Positions 1-8,172 of a stretch of 64,000 nucleotides of DNA are shown here, one piece after another. The translations under genes were made by a program, and so were the position numbers. Numbering within the stretch: the stretch's first letter is position 1; every line of letters starts with the position of its first letter. The stretch is from JADKIH01 sp031385005 (GTDB taxonomy: Bacteria > Bacteroidota > Bacteroidia > AKYH767-A > 2013-40CM-41-45). The DNA lies in the NCBI GenBank assembly GCA_031385005.1, contig JANNBB010000013.1, positions 62,001-126,000 on the forward strand, read 5' to 3'. Under the pieces are notes generated by a model, which did not search any database, was not told the origin of the DNA, and was given only the letters and a program-made list of their open reading frames with translations.

Positions 1-692
1 ATTGAACAATCTCTTTCGCTCAGGTGACAAGCTTTACCATACTGATCACCGGCAATCTGAATTTCTATATGACGCGGCTCTTCAATGTATTTTTCAAGAT
101 ACATGCCATCGTTTCCAAAGGCGGCACCTGCTTCCTGACGGGCCGAGCTCCATGCATTGTCAAATTCTTCCGGTTTCCAGACGATACGCATTCCCCTTCC
201 GCCTCCGCCAGCTGTCGCTTTGATGATAACCGGATAACCGATTTTCTTTGCGGTAACCAATGCCGATTTAAGTTCTGTAATCAATCCTTCACTTCCGGGT
301 ATCGTAGGGACACCACCATTTTTCATGGTAGCTTTTGCATTCGATTTATCTCCCATGGAATCGATCTGATCGGGTGTAGCACCGATAAATTTAATTCCAT
401 GCTCTCCGCAGATTGCACTGAATTTAGAATTTTCAGATAAAAATCCGTAACCGGGATGGATGGCATCTGCATTGGTAATTTCCGCAGCAGAAATGATGCG
501 TGGAATATTCAGATAGGAATCTCTGGCAGGCGGCGGACCGATACAAACAGCTTCATCAGCGAAGCGAACGTGAAGACTGTCTTTGTCGGCAGTACTGTAA
601 ACAGCGATTGTTCTAATACCCATTTCCTTGCATGTACGTATGATACGCAATGCAATCTCACCTCTATTAGCAATCAGGATCTTTTTAAACAT
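1..692 (-). CDS. accC: Biotin carboxylase subunit of acetyl-CoA carboxylase (partial, C-terminus outside window)
   Basis: ATP-dependent carboxylation of the biotin carried by AccB, first half-reaction of acetyl-CoA carboxylase in fatty-acid synthesis. Translating the minus strand from the ATG at 692 gives MFKKILIANRGEIALRI, the canonical AccC N-terminus, followed by HPGYGFLSEN, the glycine-rich ATP-grasp loop ATAGGGGRGMR and EEPRHIEIQI. About 230 of the usual ~450 residues are present; the frame is open to the window edge. It starts 40 bp after accB, so the two are cotranscribed. Identity as AccC rather than another biotin carboxylase rests on the accB neighbour. Confidence 0.95.
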   Translation of the reverse strand, partial: MFKKILIANRGEIALRIIRTCKEMGIRTIAVYSTADKDSLHVRFADEAVCIGPPPARDSYLNIPRIISAAEITNADAIHPGYGFLSENSKFSAICGEHGIKFIGATPDQIDSMGDKSNAKATMKNGGVPTIPGSEGLITELKSALVTAKKIGYPVIIKATAGGGGRGMRIVWKPEEFDNAWSSARQEAGAAFGNDGMYLEKYIEEPRHIEIQIAGDQYGKACHLSERDCS

Positions 693-732
693 TGTTCAAT
701 ATGCAAGTGTGGGAAACTACTTCTTAGAATAA

Positions 733-1203
733 TTATTTGGGCTCAACAAGAAACAGTGGCTGGTCGTATTCTACAGGTGTAGAATTGTCAACCAATACTT
801 TCACAATTTTACCGGAAACTTCCGATTCAATTTCGTTGAACAACTTCATCGCTTCGATAATACACAAAACCTGTCCCTGCTTAATCTCATCACCAACGTT
901 TACAAACAATGGCTTATCCGGTGATGCAGAACGATAAAATGTTCCAATCATCGGGGACTTAATAGTAATTAGCTTAGATGTATCGGCCGGTTTTGCAACT
1001 TCAGCGGCTGGCGGTTGTGGCGCAGCAGCTGCAGGTTGAGGTGACGGAGCACTTGAATGTACAAGTTGAGGTGCAGAATTTACGTAAGTCGCACCATGTG
1101 TTGCTTTGATAGTAAGTTTGAAATCTTTCTGTTCCAAACTAACTTCGGCAACACCGCTATGTTGTACAAATTTTATCAGACTTTCGATCTCTTTAAGGTT
1201 CAT
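733..1203 (-). CDS. accB: Biotin carboxyl carrier protein of acetyl-CoA carboxylase
   Basis: Carries the biotin that shuttles carboxyl groups between AccC and the carboxyltransferase. The C-terminal biotinyl domain has the motif EAMKLFNEIE, with the biotin-accepting Lys at residue 120 from the chosen start. A Pro/Ala-rich linker (about residues 45-75) separates it from an N-terminal helix. I chose the ATG at 1203 (MNLKEIESLIKF) because it begins like other AccB proteins and gives 156 residues, the usual length; an in-frame ATG at 1272 would add 23 Lys-rich residues. A promoter match lies at 1324-1353, so accB-accC may be expressed apart from fabH. Confidence 0.95.
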   Translation of the reverse strand: MNLKEIESLIKFVQHSGVAEVSLEQKDFKLTIKATHGATYVNSAPQLVHSSAPSPQPAAAAPQPPAAEVAKPADTSKLITIKSPMIGTFYRSASPDKPLFVNVGDEIKQGQVLCIIEAMKLFNEIESEVSGKIVKVLVDNSTPVEYDQPLFLVEPK

Positions 1204-1323
1204 CGTAATTTCTGTTGCTGCTTTAATTTTTACAGGAATATCTTTTTTAACCGGGGTTATTTTCCGCTTCATGCAGTTTAGATTAATACTTCAGCGACTC
1301 AATACTGAAGCGGTTTCGAAAAT

Positions 1324-1353
1324 CAAACCTAATGCAAATTTTAAAAAGAGCAA
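1324..1353 (-). promoter_or_regulatory. Predicted promoter of accB-accC
   Basis: On the minus strand TTG (1353-1351), 19 bp, then TAGGTTTG (1331-1324) match the Bacteroidota housekeeping pattern TTG-N17..23-TAnnTTTG. Transcription would start near 1318, upstream of both possible accB starts. The 235-bp fabH-accB gap also holds a 10-bp imperfect stem (1399-1408 with 416-425). Prediction from motif only. Confidence 0.5.
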
Positions 1354-1507
1354 AATAAATCTTGGAATGAAAGTATTTGATTGAAAAACAGAATGATAGT
1401 GGGTGAAAAGGCTCGTTTTACTCACTTTTTGCAACCATTCAAATGACAGAAATTGCCCGAAATAGTGCAGATTTGAAATACTGGACCAATTGAATGAGAA
1501 CTCTGAA

Positions 1508-2503
1508 TCAGCTATTAAAAGCCCACTTCAGCCAAACGCTTCCCCATGTAAAACCTCCGCCGAAAGCTGCAAGAATCAGGTTGTCGCCTTTTTTCAATTG
1601 CGGAGCCCATTCATTTAAACAAAGCGGAATGGTTCCACTTGTTGTATTTCCATATTTGTGAATGTTCAACATTACTTTTTCCGGACCCACACCCATTCTG
1701 TTTGCAGTTGCGTCGATGATTCTTTTATTCGCCTGATGTGGAACCAGCCAGGCAATATCATCGGAGGTAAGATTGTTTTTCTCCATGATTTCTTCAGAGA
1801 CATCAGCCATGTTTTTCACGGCAAATTTGAAAACGGGTTGACCATCCTGAAAAACAAAATGCTCTTTCGCATCAACAGTTTTATGAGAAGGAGGTTTCAC
1901 TGAACCGCCGGCTTTTTGATGCAGATACACGCGTCCGGAACCATCACTACGTAGAATGCTATCCATTACTCCGAGTTTTTCAGTACTTGGTTCAAGTAAA
2001 ACGGCTCCGGCACCATCGCCAAAAATTATACAGGTGGCTCTATCGCTATAATCAATAATACTCGACATTTTATCGGCACCAACAACGACAACTTTTTTGT
2101 ATTGTCCCGATTCAATGTATTTCGAACCGGTAACCAGTGCATAAATAAATCCCGAACAAGCGGCTTGTAAATCGAAGCTGAATGCATTCTTTGCTCCTAC
2201 TTTATCACAAATAATATTCGCTGTTGCAGGAAATACATAGTCAGGTGTTGTCGTCGCGCAAATGAGTAATTCAATCTCTGATGGATCGATGCCTCTTTTA
2301 CGACACAGATCAAGAACAGCCGGTGTGCCTAAATCAGACGTTCCCAGTCCTTCTCCTTTTAAGATTCTTCTTTCGTTAATTCCTGTTCGTGAAACAATCC
2401 ATTCATCAGTTGTTTCAACCATCTTCTCCAGTTCGCTGTTTTTAAGGATGTAGTCGGGAACATATCCTCCAACGCCTGTTATCGCCGCTGTAATTTTTGT
2501 CAT
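1508..2503 (-). CDS. fabH: Beta-ketoacyl-ACP synthase III
   Basis: Condenses an acyl-CoA with malonyl-ACP to start fatty-acid elongation. The 331-residue protein has normal FabH length and the Cys-His-Asn triad: Cys116 in AACSGFIYA, His256 in VPHQANKRI and Asn286 in YGNTTSGTIP. It follows plsX by 72 bp on the same strand, the conserved plsX-fabH arrangement. The start MTKITAAITGVGGYVP is the family N-terminus. The glycine-rich C-terminal motif AAFGGGFTWGS is intact. Confidence 0.95.
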   Translation of the reverse strand: MTKITAAITGVGGYVPDYILKNSELEKMVETTDEWIVSRTGINERRILKGEGLGTSDLGTPAVLDLCRKRGIDPSEIELLICATTTPDYVFPATANIICDKVGAKNAFSFDLQAACSGFIYALVTGSKYIESGQYKKVVVVGADKMSSIIDYSDRATCIIFGDGAGAVLLEPSTEKLGVMDSILRSDGSGRVYLHQKAGGSVKPPSHKTVDAKEHFVFQDGQPVFKFAVKNMADVSEEIMEKNNLTSDDIAWLVPHQANKRIIDATANRMGVGPEKVMLNIHKYGNTTSGTIPLCLNEWAPQLKKGDNLILAAFGGGFTWGSVWLKWAFNS

Positions 2504-2575
2504 GAAAGAGTGGGTTTGAAAGGCACAATTTAGTTTTTTGAAATTAGAAAACAGTAATTAGAAATACAATTCAAA

Positions 2576-3532
2576 CTACTTGGCACTAACTTCCTTGCTG
2601 AAAGCGGCAGTGATTTTTTCAGGCAACTTGGCTTCTACTACTTCAGCAGATTGCAAAATCATATTTTTAATTGCTTTGGCTTTGCTGATGCCGTGAGCAA
2701 TGATTACAGAAGAGTTAATACCTAATATTGGAGTGCCACCATAATCTTCGTAGTTAAATCTTTCGAAATAAGCATCGCTAATTTTTCGCCTTTTAATCAT
2801 TCCGTAAAAAGATTCGGCTTCTTTGAGAATTACGTTTCCGGTGAACCCGTCACAGACGATTACATCGGCTCTGTCATTAAAAAGATCGCGACCTTCAACG
2901 TTTCCGATAAAATTAATATCGTGTGTTTCTTTTAAAAGCTGGTGTGTTTCTTTTACTAAAAGATTTCCCTTCTCTTCTTCTTCGCCGATACTCATTAAGG
3001 CAACCTTCGGAGACTTTATGTGCAGAAGGTTCTGTGCATAGATGGATCCCAATACCGCAAATTGCTGAAGAACTTCCGGTTTACAATCTGCATTCACTCC
3101 GACATCGATGATTAGTCCCCATCCGCCGTTTTCTTTTGGTACTAAGGATGCAATGGCGGGACGAAGAATTCCCGGAATAGCTTTTACGCTGAACATAGAA
3201 CCGACGAGCATGGCTCCTGTATTTCCTGCTGATGCAAAAGCGTCGATCGATTTTTCTTTCAGGAGTTGAAAACCTTTTGATATCGACGAGTCAGGTTTGT
3301 GTTGAATTGCTTTCGTCGGGTGTTCGGCCATGCCGATAACCTCCGTGCAATGTTCAATAATGAATTTGGATTCATCCGCATGTTCGCGTTTCAGTATAGG
3401 TAATATAGCGTTCTTGTCGCCGATTAATACCAACTGAACTGTTTCAGGTAATTGCAAACGCGCCTGAATTGCACCCAGAACTGTTTGTTCAGGAGCAAAA
3501 TCACCGCCCATTATGTCAATGCCGATTTTCAT
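2576..3532 (-). CDS. plsX: Phosphate acyltransferase PlsX
   Basis: Converts acyl-ACP and phosphate to acyl-phosphate, the acyl donor for glycerol-3-phosphate acylation in phospholipid synthesis. The start MKIGIDIMGGDFAPEQTV is the signature N-terminus; later hallmarks are SAGNTGAML, DVGVNADCKPEVL, NVEGRDLFN and CDGFTGNVILK. At 318 residues it is of normal length. It sits between rpmF and fabH as in many bacteria, linking membrane lipid synthesis to ribosome production. Confidence 0.95.
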   Translation of the reverse strand: MKIGIDIMGGDFAPEQTVLGAIQARLQLPETVQLVLIGDKNAILPILKREHADESKFIIEHCTEVIGMAEHPTKAIQHKPDSSISKGFQLLKEKSIDAFASAGNTGAMLVGSMFSVKAIPGILRPAIASLVPKENGGWGLIIDVGVNADCKPEVLQQFAVLGSIYAQNLLHIKSPKVALMSIGEEEEKGNLLVKETHQLLKETHDINFIGNVEGRDLFNDRADVIVCDGFTGNVILKEAESFYGMIKRRKISDAYFERFNYEDYGGTPILGINSSVIIAHGISKAKAIKNMILQSAEVVEAKLPEKITAAFSKEVSAK

Positions 3533-3631
3533 GCTGATTAGATTAGAGAATGAAAATATATAAAGAAAAAAAGCAGTACACAGAAAGTTTTAAAATCTGT
3601 TAACTGCAATTTGTCAGGATTGTAAAGAGGA

Positions 3632-3823
3632 TCAGGCAACTTCCTTCTTCTCCATTACAACTTTTCCCTTGTAATATAATTTTCCTTCATACCAATGCGC
3701 TCGGTGAAAAAGGTGCGGTTGTCCTGTTGTAGGATCCGTTGCAATTGTTGGAACTGCGGCCTTCCAGTGTGTTCTTCTTTTATCTCTTCTGGATTTGGAG
3801 TGTCGGTGTTTCGGATTTGGCAT
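3632..3823 (-). CDS. rpmF: 50S ribosomal protein L32
   Basis: Small basic protein of the large ribosomal subunit. The 63 residues begin MPNPKHRHSKSRRDKRRTHWK, the L32 signature. The zinc-ribbon cysteines found in some L32 proteins are absent, so this is the Cys-minus form. It lies 29 bp downstream of the DUF177 gene, the standard DUF177-rpmF pair. Confidence 0.95.
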   Translation of the reverse strand: MPNPKHRHSKSRRDKRRTHWKAAVPTIATDPTTGQPHLFHRAHWYEGKLYYKGKVVMEKKEVA

Positions 3824-3852
3824 CGCTTAATTATTTTAAATAGTTATTGGTA

Positions 3853-4380
3853 TTAATTAAGATTAATTTTTTTTAGATCGTCCCATCGAGGGTCTTGTGG
3901 TGTTTCTTCATTTTCGTGACTGAGATGTTTTTCCAGTTCTTTTAATATTTCCGGATCACATGCTTGTCCGTTTTCCTCTTCATCGTGAACGTTTCGCATC
4001 GGAATCATCAATGTGATGAATTCGTAGATGTATTGCGCAACATCGATTTCATACTCTTTGGAAGATATCATAATCACATCTTCCGAAAGCTCCTCATGAT
4101 GATCGCCAACTTTAACGATCAACTCATTATATCCTTCAATATCCAGATCAAGGTCTTCTAAACAACGATCGCAAGGTACTGTTACTGTTCCTTCCATTGT
4201 AAAGTCGAGTAAAAGCATACCTTCTTTTTTCTCAACTACTACGAGCACATCTACATCACCTTTTTGGATGACCGACTGCTCAAATTTCTGAAAGAACGAA
4301 TCAGTAACAGCAAACTCGAACTCATGTTCACCCGACGCTAGACTGCCGAAATTGATTATATAATCATGCGAAACACTCAT
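3853..4380 (-). CDS. DUF177 (YceD-like) protein
   Basis: DUF177 proteins are encoded next to rpmF throughout bacteria; YceD homologues are implicated in 23S rRNA maturation. Visible here are the internal CDRCLEDLDLDIEG segment (the family's CxRCL motif) and an acidic C-terminus. I start it at the ATG at 4380 (MSVSHDYIINFGS, 175 residues); extending to 4494 would add 38 residues that read through the predicted promoter. It is the first gene of the minus-strand operon DUF177-rpmF-plsX-fabH. Function is by family and neighbourhood. Confidence 0.88.
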   Translation of the reverse strand: MSVSHDYIINFGSLASGEHEFEFAVTDSFFQKFEQSVIQKGDVDVLVVVEKKEGMLLLDFTMEGTVTVPCDRCLEDLDLDIEGYNELIVKVGDHHEELSEDVIMISSKEYEIDVAQYIYEFITLMIPMRNVHDEEENGQACDPEILKELEKHLSHENEETPQDPRWDDLKKINLN

Positions 4381-4404
4381 CTCAAACCCCAAAAATAAGG
4401 GCGA

Positions 4405-4435
4405 CGAAGGTACGTAGAAATCAGCTATCAGGCAA
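4405..4435 (-). promoter_or_regulatory. Predicted promoter of the DUF177-rpmF-plsX-fabH operon
   Basis: On the minus strand TTG (4435-4433), 20 bp, then TACCTTCG (4412-4405), one base off TAnnTTTG. Transcription would begin about 4400, some 20 bases before the chosen DUF177 start, which supports that start. A second perfect -7 match, TATTTTTG (4397-4390), lies very close to the start codon and lacks a -33 partner. Confidence 0.45.
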
Positions 4436-4505
4436 TTATTTAAGACACTTCTTCGGCTTACATAACATATAATTAGTTTAAATTCGCATTTCAATTTTTA
4501 AAAAA

Positions 4506-5273
4506 TTGCCAAATTTGCTTAAATACGTATTCTTTCCGTTTCAATGGATTTGGCGTACCCTTTTCTTTGTGAATGCCGTTGTCACTTTTTTCCTTTTTTT
4601 CCCACTTTTCTACTTTCTTTTAAGCAGAGAAAGCCGGTTTCCCTGGGTTTTTAAAATAAAAAAAATTTGGGGCCACTGCATGCTCTGGCCGGTTTTACTT
4701 TTTTATAAAATTGAAAGAAAATCTGAGCTCAATAAAAATCAGTCCTATGTATTTTGTCCAAATCATACTTCATATTTGGATATTATGCTGATTTACATAG
4801 CAATACCCGTTTATTTCCATACAATGGGAAAGGCAGAATTGCAAAAAGTACCTCTGTTCAGACGTTTTTTCGATCGAATGAATATTCCTGTGAACAGAAA
4901 AAGTCGAATCGATTCTCATCGTGCTTTTGTAAGAGCAGGAAGCGACATAGATAAAGGCATCAGTATCACGCTATTTCCCGAAGGAACCATTCATAACAAT
5001 GGTCCTATTATGGGGCGGTTCAAAAACGGCCCTTTCAAATTAGCCATTGAAAAGCAAATTCCAATCGTACCTGTTACTTTTCTAAATAACTGGTTGCTTT
5101 TACCGGACGACTATTATAATAGAGTAGGACATCCCGGAATCGCACACGTAATTATTCATGAACCTATTCCAACTATCGGAATGGGAGAAAACGATATTGA
5201 CAGTCTGAAAGAAAAAGTCTATGCCGTTATTTCAAAACCCCTCCACGATAAGTATCCGGAGTTTTTTAATTAG
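4506..5273 (+). CDS. plsC: 1-acyl-sn-glycerol-3-phosphate acyltransferase (PlsC family)
   Basis: Acylates lysophosphatidic acid to phosphatidic acid at the inner membrane. The PlsC motifs are present in order: NHTSYLD (HX4D catalytic motif), a MGKAEL segment, and FPEGTIHNNG (substrate-binding FPEGT). An N-terminal hydrophobic stretch of about residues 15-40 is a probable membrane anchor. The start is TTG at 4506; no upstream in-frame ATG exists and the next internal Met would remove the anchor. Divergent from the DUF177-plsX-fabH operon, so two phospholipid steps are adjacent. The symbol is by family; other lysophospholipid acyltransferases share these motifs. Confidence 0.85.
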   Translation: MPNLLKYVFFPFQWIWRTLFFVNAVVTFFLFFPLFYFLLSRESRFPWVFKIKKIWGHCMLWPVLLFYKIERKSELNKNQSYVFCPNHTSYLDIMLIYIAIPVYFHTMGKAELQKVPLFRRFFDRMNIPVNRKSRIDSHRAFVRAGSDIDKGISITLFPEGTIHNNGPIMGRFKNGPFKLAIEKQIPIVPVTFLNNWLLLPDDYYNRVGHPGIAHVIIHEPIPTIGMGENDIDSLKEKVYAVISKPLHDKYPEFFN

Positions 5274-5281
5274 CTAATTAA
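5266..5281. terminator. 16-bp perfect palindrome spanning both stop codons of a convergent pair
   Basis: TTAATTAGCTAATTAA is a perfect palindrome. It includes the TAG of the PlsC gene (5271-5273) and the TAA of the bacilliredoxin gene (5278-5280 on minus). Being AT-rich it would be a weak hairpin; a bidirectional terminator role is inferred from position. Confidence 0.35.
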
Positions 5282-5694
5282 CAGTATTCCTCAAAAGCCA
5301 TCTTCAAATTTTCAGCAATCATTTCGGCACTTCTTCCTTCGATATGGTGTCGTTCTAGAAAATGAACAAGTTTTCCATCTTTAAAAAGCGCAATTGCCGG
5401 AGAAGAAGGCGGGTAAGGTAAAGTGTATTTACGTGCCTGAGATGTGGCTTCCAGATCTTGTCCCGCGAAAACCGTAGTCAGTTTCGCCGGTTTTTTTCCA
5501 TCAGCTAAAGCAAGTTTTACGCCCGGGCGAGCAGCACCGGCAGCACAACCGCAAACAGAATTTAATACGAGTAAAAGGGTTCCTTTTTGGTTCGGGATAG
5601 TATTATCAACTTCTTCAGACGTTTTTAATTCTTCAAAACCGGCAGAAGTGAGATCTTGCCTCATTGGAGCACAGATATATTCAGGATATGGCAT
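5278..5694 (-). CDS. BrxA/BrxB family bacilliredoxin
   Basis: Thioredoxin-fold protein of the YphP/YqiW family; in Firmicutes these remove bacillithiol from oxidised proteins. The CGC motif (Cys48-Gly-Cys50 in NSVCGCAAG) replaces the usual CxxC, and the start MPYPEYICAPMR matches the family. At 138 residues it is full length. It converges on the PlsC gene with only 4 bp between stops. A perfect -7 match TAATTTTG (5723-5716) lies upstream but I see no -33 box. Which low-molecular-weight thiol is used here is not shown by sequence. Confidence 0.88.
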   Translation of the reverse strand: MPYPEYICAPMRQDLTSAGFEELKTSEEVDNTIPNQKGTLLLVLNSVCGCAAGAARPGVKLALADGKKPAKLTTVFAGQDLEATSQARKYTLPYPPSSPAIALFKDGKLVHFLERHHIEGRSAEMIAENLKMAFEEYC

Positions 5695-5886
5695 AATTTG
5701 ATTCTTTTAATTATGCAAAATTACAGAGATTATACTGAAAATCACAGATAAATATTAATAAAGACGGGCTTTTCATCCTGACTTCCAAATCAAAAGTCGT
5801 TTTTCTTACAAATGAGAGAATATCCCGCTTTGTACAAAAACCCCGACTGCTGCTGATATACTTTGCAGTAACCGAATTACCTGTAC

Positions 5887-6318
5887 ATGAAACACAAACA
5901 CACACTACTGTTACTGCTATGCCTTATTTATTCCGGAACCTCTGTATTATTTGCACAGAATATTTTGGACAATAAAGTTTACAGGGTTACAGCATATAAA
6001 AAAGGGAACCCGATAATTACCAGTACTTCGAATTATGCAGAAGTAATTCCTAAGCTTAGCTTTTATATTCCCTCGGCATTTACTCCCAATGATGATGGCA
6101 TCAACGACACCTTCGGAGTAAAAGGAGAAGGGATTAATGATTTTCATATCTTGATTTATAATCGCTGGGGTGAAGTGATTTTTGAATCAACCAACCCGCG
6201 ACAACAATGGGATGGCAGGTACAGGGGACAAAAATCCGAACAAGGAACATACGTCTATAAGCTCTATGCCATGGGTCTGGAAAAGGGTCGAACAGGCAAA
6301 GTAACAATCATTTATTAA
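5887..6318 (+). CDS. Short secreted protein that is mostly a T9SS type B (gliding-motility-associated) C-terminal domain
   Basis: A signal peptide (hydrophobic residues 6-22, cleavage probably after FAQ at residue 24) is followed by about 30 residues and then a CHU_C/type B sorting domain: YIPSAFTPNDDGINDTF, then NRWGEVIFES, WDGRYRGQ and GTYVYKLYA. In this family that domain directs outer-membrane passage and surface attachment through the type IX system. Normally it is the tail of a large protein; here almost nothing precedes it (143 residues in total). It could be a degraded larger gene or a genuine mini-substrate. Flanking genes are unrelated. Confidence 0.8.
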   Translation: MKHKHTLLLLLCLIYSGTSVLFAQNILDNKVYRVTAYKKGNPIITSTSNYAEVIPKLSFYIPSAFTPNDDGINDTFGVKGEGINDFHILIYNRWGEVIFESTNPRQQWDGRYRGQKSEQGTYVYKLYAMGLEKGRTGKVTIIY

Positions 6319-6524
6319 CAGCAGCTATTCCATACTCTCTGTCATAAACCCATCTCCAAAAGATGCCGTTAATTTTCAATTTCTCCTTCTGTAATCTGAA
6401 ATCGAACATCTGAAATCTGAAATCTACCGTGTAACTTATCAACATCTCCTCTTAATCCTTTTTTTACTTTTGACTTTTAACTTTTGACTTTATTCCTATT
6501 TTTACAGCAAATTAATTTTTCACC

Positions 6525-6926
6525 ATGAGTTCTAATGTAAAATATCCTGTTATCATGCTTGTTGATGATAATGAGTTGGATAACTTTATCAATAAAAAAT
6601 TGTTAGAGAATGAGATGTTTGCTCAGCATGTAATCGTTCATCAATCCGCGCAAAGTGCCCTCGATGAATTGAAACAACTTGATGGCCATGAAGACAAACT
6701 ACCCAAAATAATTTTCCTTGATATCATGATGCCTCATATGGACGGTTTTGGTTTTCTTGGAGAATTTGATAAACTGAGTCCTGCTGTTAAAAAAAGCTGT
6801 AAGATTATTATGTTGTCGACTACAGAAAGTTTTAAAGATCTTAACCGCGCTAATCAAAGTCCTTTCGTATATAAGTTCCTCAATAAACCACTTAGTAAAC
6901 CTGTTCTCGACGCCATTCAATTGTAA
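6525..6926 (+). CDS. Single-domain response regulator
   Basis: Receiver domain only, no output domain (133 residues). Acidic pocket Asp14-Asp15 (MLVDDNE), phospho-acceptor Asp66 in IIFLDIMMP and the conserved Lys in FLNKPLS near residue 125 are all present. It probably relays phosphate or acts by protein contact. The next gene, 21 bp downstream, is a second receiver of the same type; no histidine kinase is adjacent. Confidence 0.9.
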   Translation: MSSNVKYPVIMLVDDNELDNFINKKLLENEMFAQHVIVHQSAQSALDELKQLDGHEDKLPKIIFLDIMMPHMDGFGFLGEFDKLSPAVKKSCKIIMLSTTESFKDLNRANQSPFVYKFLNKPLSKPVLDAIQL

Positions 6927-6947
6927 GTATTCAAATAACCAGAACTG

Positions 6948-7382
6948 ATGGATGCATCCAAGTTTCATTTTAAGCATGTACTTTTGATAGATGACAGCGA
7001 GATTGATATTTTGGTAAATCGCCGTTTAATGGAACTTACTTTTTTCGCTTCACAGATTACCATTGCAGGATCCGGTGAAGAAGCCCTTGAGTTTTTCCGA
7101 CACGAATGTCGTTCTGCTGACGAGGCTCCCGATTTGATTTTTCTGGATATGTATCTTCCGATGATGAGTGGTTACGATTTCATCGAAGAATTTAAAAAAC
7201 TCCCGGAATACGTTACGAACAAAACGAAGATTATTATTCTATCTGTTTTTCAAAAACAAGAACATCTAGACAAAGCACTCGAAAATCATTTCGTTGCCGG
7301 ACAACTCGAGAAACCACTTTCTCGTCAATCCTTGAGTGCGCTCGCTCAAAAGCGTATAGCCAACTTTAATCCCTCAGTTTAA
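6948..7382 (+). CDS. Single-domain response regulator
   Basis: Second stand-alone receiver (144 residues) in tandem with the previous one: Asp15-Asp16 in LLIDDSE, Asp67 in LIFLDMYLP and Lys in EKPLSRQ. The two share the openings DDxExD and the EKPLS/NKPLS endings and look like an old duplication, although the regions between differ. Partner kinase unknown; the PAS kinase at 13509 is the only one in the window. A long hairpin follows at 7468. Confidence 0.9.
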   Translation: MDASKFHFKHVLLIDDSEIDILVNRRLMELTFFASQITIAGSGEEALEFFRHECRSADEAPDLIFLDMYLPMMSGYDFIEEFKKLPEYVTNKTKIIILSVFQKQEHLDKALENHFVAGQLEKPLSRQSLSALAQKRIANFNPSV

Positions 7383-7467
7383 AAAAATACGAGTAGGAAG
7401 TTGCAGCGAGTGTTCGATAACATTTGCATTTTCGGTAACACTAACTTTTAATAAAATTACCATAGAG

Positions 7468-7536
7468 ACACAGAGAGCACGGAGTTTCACGGAGAGTATG
7501 ATTCCTCTGGGTAACTCCATGCTCTCTGTGTTTTTA
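7468..7536 (+). terminator. Long 19-bp stem hairpin followed by T-run
   Basis: The arms 7468-7486 and 7513-7531 pair over 19 bp with one mismatch (CACAGAGAGCACGGAG type), loop 26 bases, then TTTTT. It follows the second response regulator by 86 bp on + and lies before the converging tadA. The stem is unusually long for a simple terminator. Confidence 0.5.
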
Positions 7537-7584
7537 AGAAATAGTTTCCCATCTCGGCGACTGGCACTTTTACATATAACAAAA

Positions 7585-8034
7585 TCAGCGCTTCTGTCTG
7601 AAAAATTCTTTCAGCAATTCAGAACATTCTTCTTCCATAATCCCTCGAACCAGAATTGTTTTCGGATGTAAAATGTCTGATGATATTTTTGAATACCCTT
7701 TTTTTTCATCCCTCGCTCCATAAACAATTTGTCCTAGATGAGCCCACTGAGTTGCCCCCGCGCACATAACACAAGGCTCAATCGTTACATATAAGGTACA
7801 TTCATCCAGGTATTTTCCACCGAGGTAATTGGCCGCTGCAGTAATCGCCTGCATCTCCGCATGTGCCGTAACATCGTTCAATCGTTCAGTTAAATTATGT
7901 CCCCTGCCTATTATTTTGTTTTTGCAAACAACAACAGCGCCTATTGGCACTTCGTCAATTTCGAATGCCCTCACGGCCTCTTTTAATGCCTCTCGCATAA
8001 AATGTAAATGGGGGTTTTCTAACAGAGAATTCAT
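7585..8034 (-). CDS. tadA: tRNA adenosine(34) deaminase
   Basis: Deaminates adenosine 34 of tRNA-Arg(ACG) to inosine. The zinc-dependent deaminase motifs are clear: His58-Ala-Glu60 (TAHAEMQA) and Pro87-Cys88-Val-Met-Cys91 (EPCVMCAGA). The 149-residue length is typical of TadA. The start MNSLLENPHLHFMREALKEA aligns with the family helix. Transcribed singly on the minus strand. Guanine deaminase or another small CDA-fold enzyme is the alternative, but PCVMC-AGA plus this N-terminus favour TadA. Confidence 0.9.
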   Translation of the reverse strand: MNSLLENPHLHFMREALKEAVRAFEIDEVPIGAVVVCKNKIIGRGHNLTERLNDVTAHAEMQAITAAANYLGGKYLDECTLYVTIEPCVMCAGATQWAHLGQIVYGARDEKKGYSKISSDILHPKTILVRGIMEEECSELLKEFFRQKR

Positions 8035-8172
8035 GAAAATGTGTTTTTCGGTCGCTAAATTGATGAATAATAGTCTATTTTTTCGTTAAATACCGAAAAT
8101 TATTTGCTAAAAAGTTGCTTTATTCATGCCCTTGGTTTTAATTTGAATTATAAAAATAAACCTCACACACTT

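Noticed and set aside
2..440. Plus-strand frames opposite accC
   Set aside because: Antisense to a clearly coding biotin carboxylase; no domain signal.
6380..6500. Repeated TCTGAAATC and ACTTTTGACTTTT phrases
   Set aside because: Short low-complexity intergenic repetition without symmetry or consistent spacing.
8104..8172. Longer N-terminus of the TM2 protein
   Set aside because: Places polar residues ahead of an evident signal peptide; the start at 8173 is better.
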